Positions 48,567-61,560 of a stretch of DNA of 64,000 nucleotides are shown in pieces (the stretch's first letter is position 1; every line of letters starts with the position of its first letter). Where the stretch lies: positions 21,709,544 to 21,773,543 of the forward strand of contig NC_091144.1 in NCBI RefSeq assembly GCF_041381155.1, read 5' to 3'. Position numbers and translations under genes: made by a program. The notes under the pieces are model-generated. The model did no database searches, was not told the origin of the DNA, and saw nothing but the letters and a program-made list of their open reading frames with translations. This DNA is from Argopecten irradians (taxonomy: Eukaryota > Mollusca > Bivalvia > Pectinida > Pectinidae).

Positions 48567-48576
48567 ANNNNNNNNN
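48567..48576. other. Assembly gap (10 N)
   Basis: Ten Ns separate the end of the right arm from a stretch (48577-48840) with no counterpart in this window, followed by the direct third copy. A fixed small N block marks a scaffold join rather than measured distance. Confidence 0.98.
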
Positions 48577-50307
48577 NAACTCACTCGGTCACATTTTACT
48601 GACAACGGATAAAACAAACTAATTGACAGATATCAAGATTATCTCTTTAATAGTCCGTGCCTACATGATGGTTATAGATTTCGGAAAACACTTTGGACTA
48701 GTTCATATTGTATATCACAAGACAACTATATTCTATAACTATATTATATTACATGTACATTTTTATTCCTTTCTAAATTTATAAATCACGCCCATATACT
48801 GTCCTTTTTACTAGTAGATTTGTGTTTTTACAGTTTTTAATATACAACAAAACCATAGGTACCATAAAAAAGTAAGTATGACTAAGCATATAGATTACAT
48901 ATCACTCACCCAAAAGAGGAAAGAAAAAACGAAAAACATCAAAACAAATAACTTTGTAATGCTAAGTCTCAGTTATGGGAATAAAAATTTTTTATATAAT
49001 TTATTTGTCCTTCTTGTTTATCATCAGAAATTAAATCTTTGCTATACATATGGTGTGTTGTATATCCATAAGTTGTCTTAACAGTGTCTATTATAGAGAC
49101 ATCTGTTAAACATCACAAGATGACAAATAATTGTCACCAAGTTTCTTTTTGGTTATCTGGCTCAGTCCTTGAATTGAATTTATAATTGTGAAAAATAATA
49201 CATATTCTTCAATTTCGCATAAATTTTATTTAAAAAAAAAATTGTTGAACAACATCTGACCATAGCCTATATTGAAGTTTTACTCCCTAAGTAACAACTA
49301 GTACATAATTCAAAAAACATTAGATTTTTTACAGTGTTGATCTATAATATATAAATCAACTATAAACATCAGTATATAATTAATCGATAAATGAAATTTG
49401 GAAGTTTGTGGTTACTCGGAAAATTTTTCAATGATGATTTAATTGCCAAAAACTGTTATACTATGTATATAGAAGATATTTTCCAGTTTTCATTCAAAAG
49501 GTTTATAATTTTGAATCCAGTATTCAATGAAAAAGGTTCCCATCCACACATAAAGGTACAGACCAAAAAAATGTCCATTATCGGCTTATCAGCCATTGGT
49601 CATTTCCACTCCCCATACTGGAGTTTTGGATTGTATAGCATAAGTAGTTTTACTGTATTGATGCAATTCACTCTGAAAGATTTTTGTTTACAATGCATAC
49701 ATATAGGTAAGTTACATTTAATTGCTAACATCAATAATTAGGTTACTGTTTTTGTATTTTGTATTTAAATTGTAAGATTGTTGTTTAGTGTGCAGAGTAA
49801 GCAGAGTAAGGTTATACTTAGGTTAAGTTTACTATATTTAAAAAAAAGTACCTGTATTGATGAAATTCATTCTGAAAGATTTTTGTTTGACAATTACAAT
49901 GTTATATACATAGCTTAAGCTACATTTAAACTACTATATGATTATATGTGGTTAGAAAATATAGGACATAAATTATAAGAACAATGGTTTATTATTAATC
50001 CATCTCTCACAAAATTCATACTTATGTTTATAACTAATAATATTTTAGTAATCATCGATACAAACACAGCTTAGTAATTATTATGTTAAATACATAATGC
50101 CATACAAGTTATATTTGTCGAACTTCTTACCCGCCGTTATGTAAACGCTTACACTAATGCTTTAGGAAGCCATAAGCGAGTCGTATGAACTACATGTGCG
50201 TTTACTCCCGACGCACAGTTCATCCGTGGATGTTGATGACCTCTAGTCTTTCCTATGACGTACCAGTACACTGTAAATCGAAGTTTCCAATATCAGACAT
50301 GGTTTTG
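48577..50307. other. Upstream region of the third-copy P450, no gene
   Basis: 48577-48840 is new sequence lying upstream of what window position 1 represents; 48841 onward matches 1-1306. Frequent extra single bases are seen throughout. No gene. Confidence 0.5.
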
Positions 50308-50315
50308 TATAAATA
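50308..50315 (+). promoter_or_regulatory. TATA box of the third-copy P450
   Basis: tataaata conserved from 1307-1314. The agttca and tgacct half-sites upstream are also kept. Confidence 0.5.
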
Positions 50316-50467
50316 TGAGGTAAGTTCCAACCATTTATCTAGTTTCCTAACGTCTAGCAACTAAGTACGGAGCTAATCAGAGCTAAAACATTTTGGTATT
50401 CAGACAGTGTAAAGTACTTACTGAGAAGTTTCACAAGATCGTTTAATCAAAGTAAAACAATATCAAT

Positions 50468-53372
50468 ATGTTGGAAACAGTGGTTTTTAATATTTCTTTT
50501 TGTTTTTCCTTCTCGTCAATATATGACGTCAGGAAAATGTTGGACGATGTGGTAGTATCAGCGCCGCCTACCCCCGGGATCATTTGGGCTAAGGCCATTA
50601 ATAGGAGAAACTGTGCAGCTTGCAATGCAGAAGGTGAGTGTGTTAGAACAATCGTTACATGTGTTACAAAGCATTGTTTAGGTTAGGCGGTCTGTTAAAT
50701 ATCGCTTCTAAGCATTTATTAATCACTAAAAATAGGTATTAAATCTTTACTTTTTACGTCGTTAACTAAAATTTTGTTTTAATATATTTTTTCAATCTTT
50801 CTGCTAAACTGTTAATATAGAATTATTACTTTGCAGTTTTCCTTATGTTTGAACGTATCGTTATCAAAATAAACTCAAGAATATGTTGTACGAAAACGGA
50901 AGAAAACATGAAAAGTGAATTATATAAAAACAAATTTACATATAAATAAAACTAATTTAGAGGTTCGTTAGTTTACACGGTAAACATTAGTCACCAGGAT
51001 AATGCAAAAACTAATACCAATTCTTTTGTGATGTTTAATTTTACAATACGTTTCTCAAAAATGTTATAGTGTTAAAGTATAGCTGGTTTAATTATTCACG
51101 ATGATAAAATGCATCAAAGTCGATCTTGAAATATATTAGCTTAAACAAAATTGTCCCAACCGTTTGAGATGCTCAAGATCACATTACTGCAATGATGTTC
51201 TAATAAAACTAATATTAATTTTCAATATCTTATATATATATTTACTACATAACGGATTTTTGGGGGAAATGCAATCTAAAAATCTATCCATGTACAAAAC
51301 CTATCTATCGATAAATTGGATATTTTGACATATATCTTGTGTCATCAATGCATATAAGTAAGATATAACACATTTTATTGATTTCCAGGGCTACCCTTTT
51401 TTCGGAGAGAGACGGAGACTGTATGGTAGAATATTCAAAAACGCATCTCCTAGGAAAACCCAGTCATCCGGGTAACTGGTAACAAAAACGTCCTGTGAGA
51501 TACTACAAGGCGAGAACAAAACTGATGGAATCAAGCTATCTCATACATCCATTCGGACAATCCTAGGACCCTATGCTTTGAAGTTATGTCCAATGGCGTC
51601 CTAAAAAGAGTCGCTAGGTCCAATTGATGAAGGTTATCTGCTCTCCGGAAATTCCTTAGAAAAACACCAAAGTGGATTTGTAGATCTCATCAATTGAAAC
51701 TCATTATACAGAGATGGTGTTGGGAGCCTTCCGTTGAACATTTATCTTGAGATAAGAGCCCTGTATTACAGAAATGGCAGCAAAGTTTCTAGTGTGACAT
51801 GAATGTTTCCAATTGATAAAAAAATGGCCTAGAATCAAAGAACTGTACCAAACCTTCACTGATAATATCTTCTCCTGTGCCAATCAACCTACCAGGATTT
51901 GGCTTGTATTAAGGGTAGATACGTAACTTCAAGGTAAAAACCATAGATTTAGACTTGTTAGTGGGCAATAAGTTTTGGGGTGAAAACCAGCTAAGTCTAA
52001 GTGTTTTCATATTATATAATATATTTTAGTGATTTCGGAAAAAGAATTGCTTGTGTTGCAGTATTACCAGAATTTTGCAAATATCTGGAAGTAAATACAT
52101 TAGTCAAATGCTAGAGTTACCAGATGCACGATTTAGGTGTATTATCATCACTTATGAACTCGTATACTGTTTCACTATACTGATTAATTTTATTGAATGT
52201 TTTACAGGGCTTGCTGCGAAAAAAAGAACTTTAAGAAAAATCTTTGCTTCCCATCTTAAAAGAGAAAGAAGGGAGAAGTAAGCGAACTTCCATCCGTGGG
52301 CCTACAGGGCTTACGGTGCTGACCTTGTGGCCGAACAACGCGATACCCGGTGTGGTGATGACAAGTTACTAGACGCCATTGTTGACCTGATGTGGAACGC
52401 ATGTAGAGACCGTCAGTAGTGGAGCGTTTGTTGAATGTGTACCACCTTACTCCGGTACACGGTGGGATTTACAGAAACTACGTGTGGATTCTCGAAAACC
52501 AAAGCAGTGTTAAACTTATCAGGGGCCGAGTTATGTAGATTGTGTGGTTAACGGTAGCTTTTAGAACAAACGCCCCCTGTTGGTGGAGGCTTATCGGAAA
52601 AATGATCAAAGCCGTTGTCATGGATGTAAGTGTTACCTCAGTGTTTCTTTGTATGAAGAACATAACTATTTTCATATCAATCTCCGTATAAAAATAATTT
52701 TTTAGATCTTAAAATTGGCAAATATAATGATTTATGAACATGCATGTGCCGTCTTTTACGGATGCGTATTTAGGCTCAAATCGGAAAATATTTTTTCAGG
52801 ATAACCGAAATGTTTTATTTGGCGCCGCCCATTTTAAGGATCTGACGGCCACCAGATAACTTATTTTGCCATATAGTAAATTTTTTCGTCTCTTCTGAAA
52901 AAATATTTTTCTATGTGAGCCTAATACACTTTCAGTAGTCTTTGTCCGAGTGTTCATGATATGTAAATATTATACTTTTTCTCATTTTCACTAATGGTTG
53001 TCTCCCTTGAAATCTATTCAGGTTAACACATACTTCCTAAAACTGGTCAGTGGGTCTGCGGGTTTCGGGACACTCATGAATAATGACGTCCACACTTAAT
53101 GAACGACTGAGTTTCAACCCTGACGGATGGCTGAAGCGAGTCGAGTGTGACAATAGGACAAGCATTCCTTCACATTTGGAGGTGGGGACTCGAATATGCC
53201 CAGGGAAGAATTATGCTATGGCAGGTTCTTAAACTGTTTACCCGTGAACTTTGTGATAGATATACATGGAACTTTAATACCAAAATACCCAGAACTTGAA
53301 CCTTTTCCCAGCTCCAAAACCGAAAAAAACCTCTGCTGGCATGTTTCGGTGAAAGTGGACAAATCTCATTAA
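50468..53372 (+). pseudogene. CYP26-like: CYP26-like P450, third copy, with many small indels
   Basis: All four exons of 1464-4198 can be traced in order, with the same splice borders in places (for example ggatgtaagt near 52621). The haem-loop DNA is still recognisable near 53180. Dozens of single- or few-base insertions, and fewer deletions and substitutions, destroy every frame. They are as dense in exons as in introns and flanks, and mostly insertions. That is the pattern expected of uncorrected long reads rather than of a gene decaying by mutation, so I label it broken as given but suspect the true sequence is an intact allele or duplicate. Confidence 0.7.
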
Positions 53373-55667
53373 TACCTTAGGTGATAATAAACTTGATACG
53401 GTGATATGTTTGGTAATATAAAGTGGACTAGGACCATTGTAAAAATATTTTAGAGAATTCTCACACGGTATTACGAATTTTTCCTACAATGGCATTAATC
53501 ACTTATGAATAGTTTGCCGACATGAACGACAGACAAAGGTACTAGTAATAACATCATGAGGCGTGGTCATGTATGTGCATACCAGTCAATAACTACATGT
53601 ATCTTAAGGCATTCAGTTGCACACAACTTTTTTTATTTTTATATTGCTAAGGGTTTTCGTGTGCAATCTATTCTTTTATTTTGCTTATTACCAGAGTTAT
53701 TTGTACCATAATGGTAGGTACTGATTGGGACGTCAAGTGTTTGCGTGCTGTAACGCCCTCCTCTTTTCGAGGGGAAAAATCGACGTGAATTGTGCTCACA
53801 ACATAAGATGGTCTTAACAATCGATACCTACCCGCATGGGAGCTAATCCTGCTAATACACAATGAGGGTAATAATTAGATTAAAATCTTCTCTAAAATTG
53901 TTACATTTTTATCAAGATACAACGTAATGTAAACGTTGTTCTGTACATTGGTACTACATTTCGTACTCGTTTGGTTACCTGATACATGTACATGCCCATA
54001 ATATATTTGAAATGGACAATTGCATTTATAATACGTTTGGTTGTGCCTTTAAATATAGGAAAGAAATCATTCGATTTATTGCTATTTTAAATGTGATATA
54101 GATGTTCCATTGATTGATAAAGCTGATGTAAGATTTTCATTGATTGATAAATGTTATTTAAGTGTTTATTGGTTGAAAATATAATTTGAAGTATCTACAT
54201 TGGTTGATAAATGTGTGTGTTTATTGACGTACATGTGTGATTTGAGGGTGATAAAGTGAAACCTGATTGATAAATGTAATATAAGTATGCGGATCTTGAT
54301 TAATGAATGTAATATAACTGTTAGATGAATGTAATTATGAATTTATTAAGAGCAATGTAAACACAGTGGGACGAAATTCATTTTCTCGTTTCTACTCGAG
54401 ACCTTAAATTTGTATGAAACATGAATCTCGCTACCGGTGTGATATTTTCATCTTTATTTTTTTTATATCCAAATATTTGAAATTCTTTATCTGATTTCTT
54501 TACTTGTGTTTATCTTATTTGAATTTTCTTTTTTCTTTTTTTTTCTTTTTGTATCAAAAACATGGTCAGCGTTTGACCGAGTTTGACTAGTTTGACGAGA
54601 CACACGTTCGTTTCATTATTTGCAATGACGTTCGCATCCCCTGTCCAATGAAGGAGCGTTAACGTTCATAACGTTTCCAATGGGGACTATGGTACTAAGC
54701 ATACACGAGGCACGATGACTTTGACTTGTATACTACGGCTGGGTGCTGTGAAATCACATTTTAACGTCTTCTATTGAACTTGAAGTATCCCTTTCTATTA
54801 ACTATGTGCATAATTAAGACTTTTCAGACAGACCCTTGTATTTGCTTACATGATAAGAAATAACTTAAATACTACAAAGCTGTTTAGAATCAATAAAGTG
54901 GTAATAAACTGTTATACTTATACAGAGTAACCCAAAATTACCATTACGAAGACTAATACCATAATGACTTATACGAGTGCGCGAACAAAATTATCAGTTA
55001 CATTATGATTACTTTTTAAAGACATATCCGAGATAAGTTCGAAATTTTGTCTATGTAATACCATGGGCGACTATGGCAACACAAGGTTTAGTTTTTTAGT
55101 TTGGCAGCAAAGGGTAATTAGATGGCGGCTCTCTCTTGTGCGATTATAATTGCGTCAGCTTCTGTTTGTTTTGATGATACAAACGGTACTATATGGGTTG
55201 GTAAGCTGTAAGTTTTACTATGTGATCGAATTTGCGTCATCTATCCAAATTTTTACTTCTCTAAATTTATCAAAAATCGCTGGATATTGTCTGTGCTTAA
55301 CTATGGACTAGACGGCTAGAAGATAATTACGTGAAAATATAAAACTCGCAGAATAAGTTTAAACGCGAAATTTTTACCTGCGAAATTTAACAACTAGTCA
55401 GGAATCGTGTTGTGTTCTCTTGTAATAATTGGTACTCTTGGCAACACATCTGTATATTAAGAAGCAAAGAAACGAATCTAACATCAAAGCACCAACAGGA
55501 ATAAGGGGTTTATGTCGACCATAAACAACCACATCTTCATTCTTCATTAAAACTTAACCGATGTAGTTGAATTTCTCTTGTGAATAGTTGAAAGTTTTTG
55601 ATCTTTAATTGGAGCTAGCTTCAGAAATAAAAATAACTGAAGACATTTTGACAAATAAGAAATGTTA
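53373..55667. other. Downstream region of the third-copy P450
   Basis: Noisy counterpart of 4199-6284, including the tgattgataaatg tandem array at about 54110-54345. No gene. The indel-rich character fades near 55650. Confidence 0.5.
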
Positions 55668-57267
55668 ATAGGAGATTTCAGAAAAGATGGCGATGACGTC
55701 ACACAAAGGTACAATCGGGCGCTCAAAGGTACAACTCCGTATATCTACACATAAACCATAGAGGGAAAACAGCCGCTTGCGATGTTTGTTTACATTTTAT
55801 TCTAATAAATAGTACGACAATCCGAGAAAACTATTAGCGTTATTTTAATTATAAAAAGGGTAAATAAAAATATTTAACCAATAATATTTAGATATAAACA
55901 TCTGGTATTTATATATTTTACTCCGTTTATACTCCATTTTCCTACCGCCACGAGAAAAAAACACTGCCGCCATTAGACCTACGTATAAACATTGACAGAA
56001 GTTACAAAATTGACAGAAACTACAAATTAAATTCCAGTTTCCCCAAATATTATACTGATATTTTAATAAGCAATTACTGTTTTGTAAGTCTTACTTTAAA
56101 ACACCTTACGATGTGTGATTATGACCAAATTAAAATTTGCCTTCGTAGATACCCCAAGCGCACGGCAGCCATTACGTACAGTACTGCCGAGATCCCGAAT
56201 TTCGTCATTTTTCATAGTCACAAAATTAGTGTATTCTGGTTAACTTTTTCGTTAGAAATTTTGGAATTTAGTTTATAACATTCAAATGAGTCATTTTATA
56301 GTTACTTTTTATCATATTTTTAAACAAAACTTCGAGTATTTTAGAATTCTCAAAGCCATGCGCAATGTGTCCTGGTCGGCATTTATAGTAAGTACGATCT
56401 ACATTGTAGCTATATTCATAAATCTAAATGTAGTCTATCTAACATGTATTCAAATTATTTAAAAGTAATATCACCTCAATTTGGGACTTCACATAACGGC
56501 ACATGGAATAAAAGTGATTAAAAAATAAAAAATAAACTCATGAAATTGAACGATTTCACTATTTTATTTTTCGAGATATCGGCAGCCATACTGTACGTCT
56601 ACGTACACATACATGTATATCTTCATTTATGTGTAACGGTGGTTTATAACATTCATTTAAAATAATATATACATGGGAAATAACGAAATATATATATATA
56701 TTTTACAAGTACTTATTGAGATATGTGTTGGTAATTACGTATAAATATTATTAATTTCCCAACTATCGGCTGTTGCCCGAGGTGATCTACCAGCGAAGCC
56801 ATGCACGAGCGGCCGTGGTCTGGCCAGGTGGTTCACATTTCGTTATATTTATATTAAATAGTGTTATGAACAGATTTTTCGTGTATAACAGAAATATGAT
56901 ACATTGAAATCAATTATCTATTCATAACTTTTTCACAACATGGATTTCTACGTGTGAACAAAAAGCGGGTACGTGTGACGGCCCGGCACCGCTTCGCAAG
57001 CTGGCTTCAACACTAAATCTAAACAAATATATTTAGCAATAAACAATTGTAAATATAAATGTCTGTAACCTCTGAAACAATAAGAAACTATTTTGAAATC
57101 AGAATTTGCAAGTATGAAAGTGTATACTTTTGTCAACGTATCGATTGTGTATCAGGGATGTACGTATCTGTTATTGTTTTTATTAGTTGCCATACCGTGT
57201 TTGTACCTTTGAGGACCCGGATGTAAATTTTCTGTGACGTCACGCCATCTTTTCTGAAATCTCCTAT
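55668..57267. mobile_element. Non-autonomous DNA transposon with TA target site (third copy)
   Basis: Same 1.6-kb element as 6285-7880, in the same orientation, TA flanks at 55666-55667 and 57268-57269. Much of its distal half is almost identical to the left-arm copy. Confidence 0.75.
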
Positions 57268-60200
57268 TACCAATCTTCAATGCAATAGAAACGGATCGCG
57301 CGCAACATTGAATATGTAATATATATCCTATTGCGTTCACAACACCGTTGACGCGATAAAAGCGCTGTTCAATTCATATATTTATATGATTAATCTACCT
57401 TCGCATGTTCGTTGTCGAGTTTCGAATTTAATGTTGGTTGCTACTTTGGTACATGTAACTACAGTAGTCAGTGTGGTACACAGTATAATCCGCCTGTTGA
57501 ACGTTAAAGATGGTTTTAGATAATAAATAACAATGATAACTGTCATATGTTTAAGATTATGCTATAACAAATTTCAATATCAATAATCTATAAGGAATGG
57601 CTAAGAATCGCTGTCAAGGTGCCGCCATATTTGATTTTCACCCGAGGAGTATATTTATGGTACAGCTGTTATAAAACAGAGTCTGTAAACATATCTGATA
57701 AAAAGGTACACGCCTGTGACTGCGTTATAGATACAAACTTTGGCCATGACTTCCATTGCGTTGTTCGGGTGAGACAACCGTGTTGGTTTAACCGTATATG
57801 TGTATGATATATATACTTTGCATGCAAAGACGAAAGATATAGCTCAGAAAAGTTCAGAAAATGCAAGTACTGTATGTTCGATCTGTTTATATATACGTAA
57901 CTTGAGTTATCGTTTGCTCCTAGCCTTGCCTTTCAATAAGATGTACTGTATAAGAGTGTCTGTGATTAAATCTATTGTTTATTACAGTAACATCTTCTTT
58001 TTGTTGATATCAAATAATTGTTATAAGTTAATAAACATCGCGTTTATTATTTATTTGAAATCGATCAACTTTGAATGATCAGTCTACAAGACCAGAAACG
58101 TTTTTATCTGCGAAATCAAAGCCAAATCGTGAAAGATCAAAAGTAAGCAACGTTATGTTTATTACATTAGGATTATAATAATGCATCAATCGAAACGTGA
58201 ATTAAAACTGCAAATGTAATCTTGCCTGGCACTAGGTTTGTATTTTCATTTACGGTAATTTAACGCAATGACATAAGCATATATTATGTAACATAAAAGA
58301 GTAGTGGTACAATGTAATATATAGCCCATCACTTATTATTTCTCGAAGTGATTTTTGATGTCACTAAGTAAAATAATGTGTCTATTATGAGTAAGTACAC
58401 GTTTATACCGTTCAACGCTATTTGTTATTTTCTTCCTTACAAAAATTATATTATGAGTAAGTACAATGCATTCATTTATTATTATAATATTTGTCTACTT
58501 TGTCCCGCATTAGCTGTTCGTATCCTATTATGTAATATCGTGTTCGTTTTGTATGCCTTGATAAAGGGGCAGATCGCCTCGAAAATTTGACAATTTTGTT
58601 TTGTCCACACGGTTGGAATTACTTCCTTGTCCCATAAGTACAATGCATTATATGTTGATGTTTGGATGTTTGTGTTCCACACACAGTATATACTACTTGC
58701 TTGATAAATCTCAACCATCAATTGGCCTAAAACGTTGGCTTCCATAATGCATTTTGTCACTCTAGCGTTTGATTAGTTTATTCGTATAATGAATGGATCG
58801 TAGTGGAACATTTACTTCACATGCACACAAAGTACATTAGAAATCTGACCAAGTTCCCCGACACTTGACAATAAAAGATAATGAACTTTGGTATGATACC
58901 AAAAGTGTAAGTTGTCTGATCGGTCTCATTAATGCTTACATAACCATATCATCTTTCTGACGTATACAGATGCAATAAAAAAATGTTTTCTCCCAACCAA
59001 CCTACAGAGAAAAAATAGACAGGATGTCACACATTTTATCTAAAAACTCGGGTTCGAACAAAGGTCAATTGACTGTAATTCATACTTGGACAAACAAAAC
59101 TTATATCTTTAAAATATGACCAATGGAATTTGATTTATTGATGGCCAAATACACAACTACAAACTTCAGCATGGGATTTTATTATTTAAGGATTAACTTG
59201 AAATGATTTTTATGTTATGGAGAGATAACACAAAAATATGGGTGTACACTTAGATTTTTGTGTTATATTTCTATATTAAAAATCTATTCAAATTAACCCT
59301 TATAATTCAATTGATAATAAATAGGCCTAATCTCTTCAAAATTTAAAATTCATTTTGGGACTCTTTTGTCTATGAAATCATTACGCCATTATCTCAGCCA
59401 ATCAGAATCAACGTTACAAACAGCGACGCCATTTTTTCCTTTACGGGCTGATAAAGTAAATTATTTTTAAGCCAATGAAAACTGCATTTTTTAGTTTAAG
59501 AATTTAAGAATATATTGTACATAAAAAGATTTTCCGTAGTTTATGGGCAAACAAAATTATATCTTTAAGATATGACCAATGAAATTGAATATTTGATGGA
59601 AAATACACAACTATAATCCTCAAGATTTAACTTTTTATTTTTTTTAGTTTAAAAAATTAACAATATATTGTACGTAGAAGTTTTATATTTTCTAAAGTGG
59701 GTCGGCACTGCCCTGGATTATTTGAAAAGGCCAGTATTCCGCCCTCTTTATTGAATAGCTCGAAACTAGAAAAGGGACAAAACTCTGGTAGAATAAATAT
59801 TTTTACTAGTTTATTTATCTAGATCAACAACTCGTGATCTTCCACACTAAAAGGCGCCTATTACTCATGACAATAGCCGTTAATACTAGTACTGTATAGT
59901 TATTTATCTTAATACAATATCACTTGATGTAAACAGTTTGAAATCAAAGAAAGTGACAAATTATGGCTTGTTTGCTCTAAAGACATTTCGTTCTGTTTCA
60001 CCCGGTCACACAAAGTTTCTGACGTATACAGAGGGTGGACTGAAATGTAAATGTAAACGATTAGATCAAAATACATACCTGTATAATTCATCATTAAAAC
60101 AAAACGAACAAATAAATAGTTTTGCATCTTAAACGCCCAATATCTGTCGGAAACAAACCCCATGAAGTATCTTAAAAGCAAAAAATAACACAAGTAAATT

Positions 60201-61560
60201 AATACCGATGGCCTAAGATAAGATCACAGCATCAAACAAATGCAAAATTTCCTGCATTCTCTACGATTTGTTAACAGTGAAGATTCATTTAACTGTTTTG
60301 CCATCTGGCTCAGTCACGCGGTAAGCATAAGAAAACTAAAATTTGATTGAGTTTGGTTAAATTGTTCAGAAGGTGATAATAACTGTAGTATTAACGTTAA
60401 GTTAATAACTTTTGCGACTCAATGAAATTATGAATCTCGTTTTACATTTACGTTTCAAAAATCAAAAGCTGTTTCGGAAAGGAAGTGGGCATTTGAGTGT
60501 TCCATAAAGATTTACATAGCAACATGCTTACAAAAACTAACTTAATTAAATGATATCTCTTTGACCGGAGAGGCTTTAGGATGTTTATTTCCTGAACAAT
60601 AAAAAGGCGACACGACATCGATAAACACAGCTTACGTGTTGAGCATTAATCATACGAATTCAAAATATATCTTTTATTACTATAAAATCAGCGAGTCAAA
60701 ATGTTTACGTCACATCTTTTTTCAAATCATCCGGTATGTATTATATGTAATAAAACATTAATCGCTAGTATTTAATTATTCGATCTCACTCCCACGAAGA
60801 CGTCCTCATTTTACTTTTGATCAATTAAAGGGGGTCGTTATAATGATTTAATGGTCACATGATCAACAAGAGTCTCAACTTATAAACCTTAGCACGATAT
60901 CACCTTTCCTTACATTTTTATAATATACATGTACAACAAGCGTCATTTTAGCATGACGTCAAATACATCTATCTATAATGCCATATCAATAATTCTCTTA
61001 CCCTGGATATAGATATCCGCAATTTTACGGGTGTGAGATTTTTTCTGTTTTAAACTTGCACGAGAGAAAGACAAAAAGTGTTGCAGAGAGCAAAAGAAAA
61101 AGAATCATTTACCCTCATAGGGATGAGACAGGAGATCTCAACCCATAGGTGATGAAAGATATTATTAGTCAATGACATCATTTTCTTGTCTTTCCGTCAT
61201 ATTTTTATAACGTCTCTCTTGACACTGCCTCACATTTGACCTTCAGTTTGAGCGTTCGTCATAACGGAAGTGGGCTGACTGGTCAGAGTTTTACCCATTA
61301 TTAGTATAATGTAATTAAGTAATGGAGTGTGTTGTTCGTTATCTCCGGCGGCATAATTCAGTCAGATAACACTATAAAAAGGGCAAAACTTTCACTATTA
61401 CAAGGAGACACAACACAAATATATCGCATCCTCCCTTAACAGAGGTTCACACATCCTACCCATTCCATTATTCCATACAGATGGGGTCGTCCTTAACTAA
61501 CACTATATAGGACGTCCAATCTAGTACGCCAAACCAATCAACAATTTCTGCCGTTAGTCC
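57268..61560. other. Region between the TIR element and the secreted-protein gene (third copy)
   Basis: Counterpart of 7883-12165. No supported gene. A shift in closest relative from left arm to right arm occurs at about 57.9-58.4 kb, next to a deletion of about 160 bases and a duplicated attatgagtaagtac at 58385 and 58450. The direct-repeat pair lies at about 59090-59690 and a SINE-like repeat at about 61330-61525. Confidence 0.5.
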
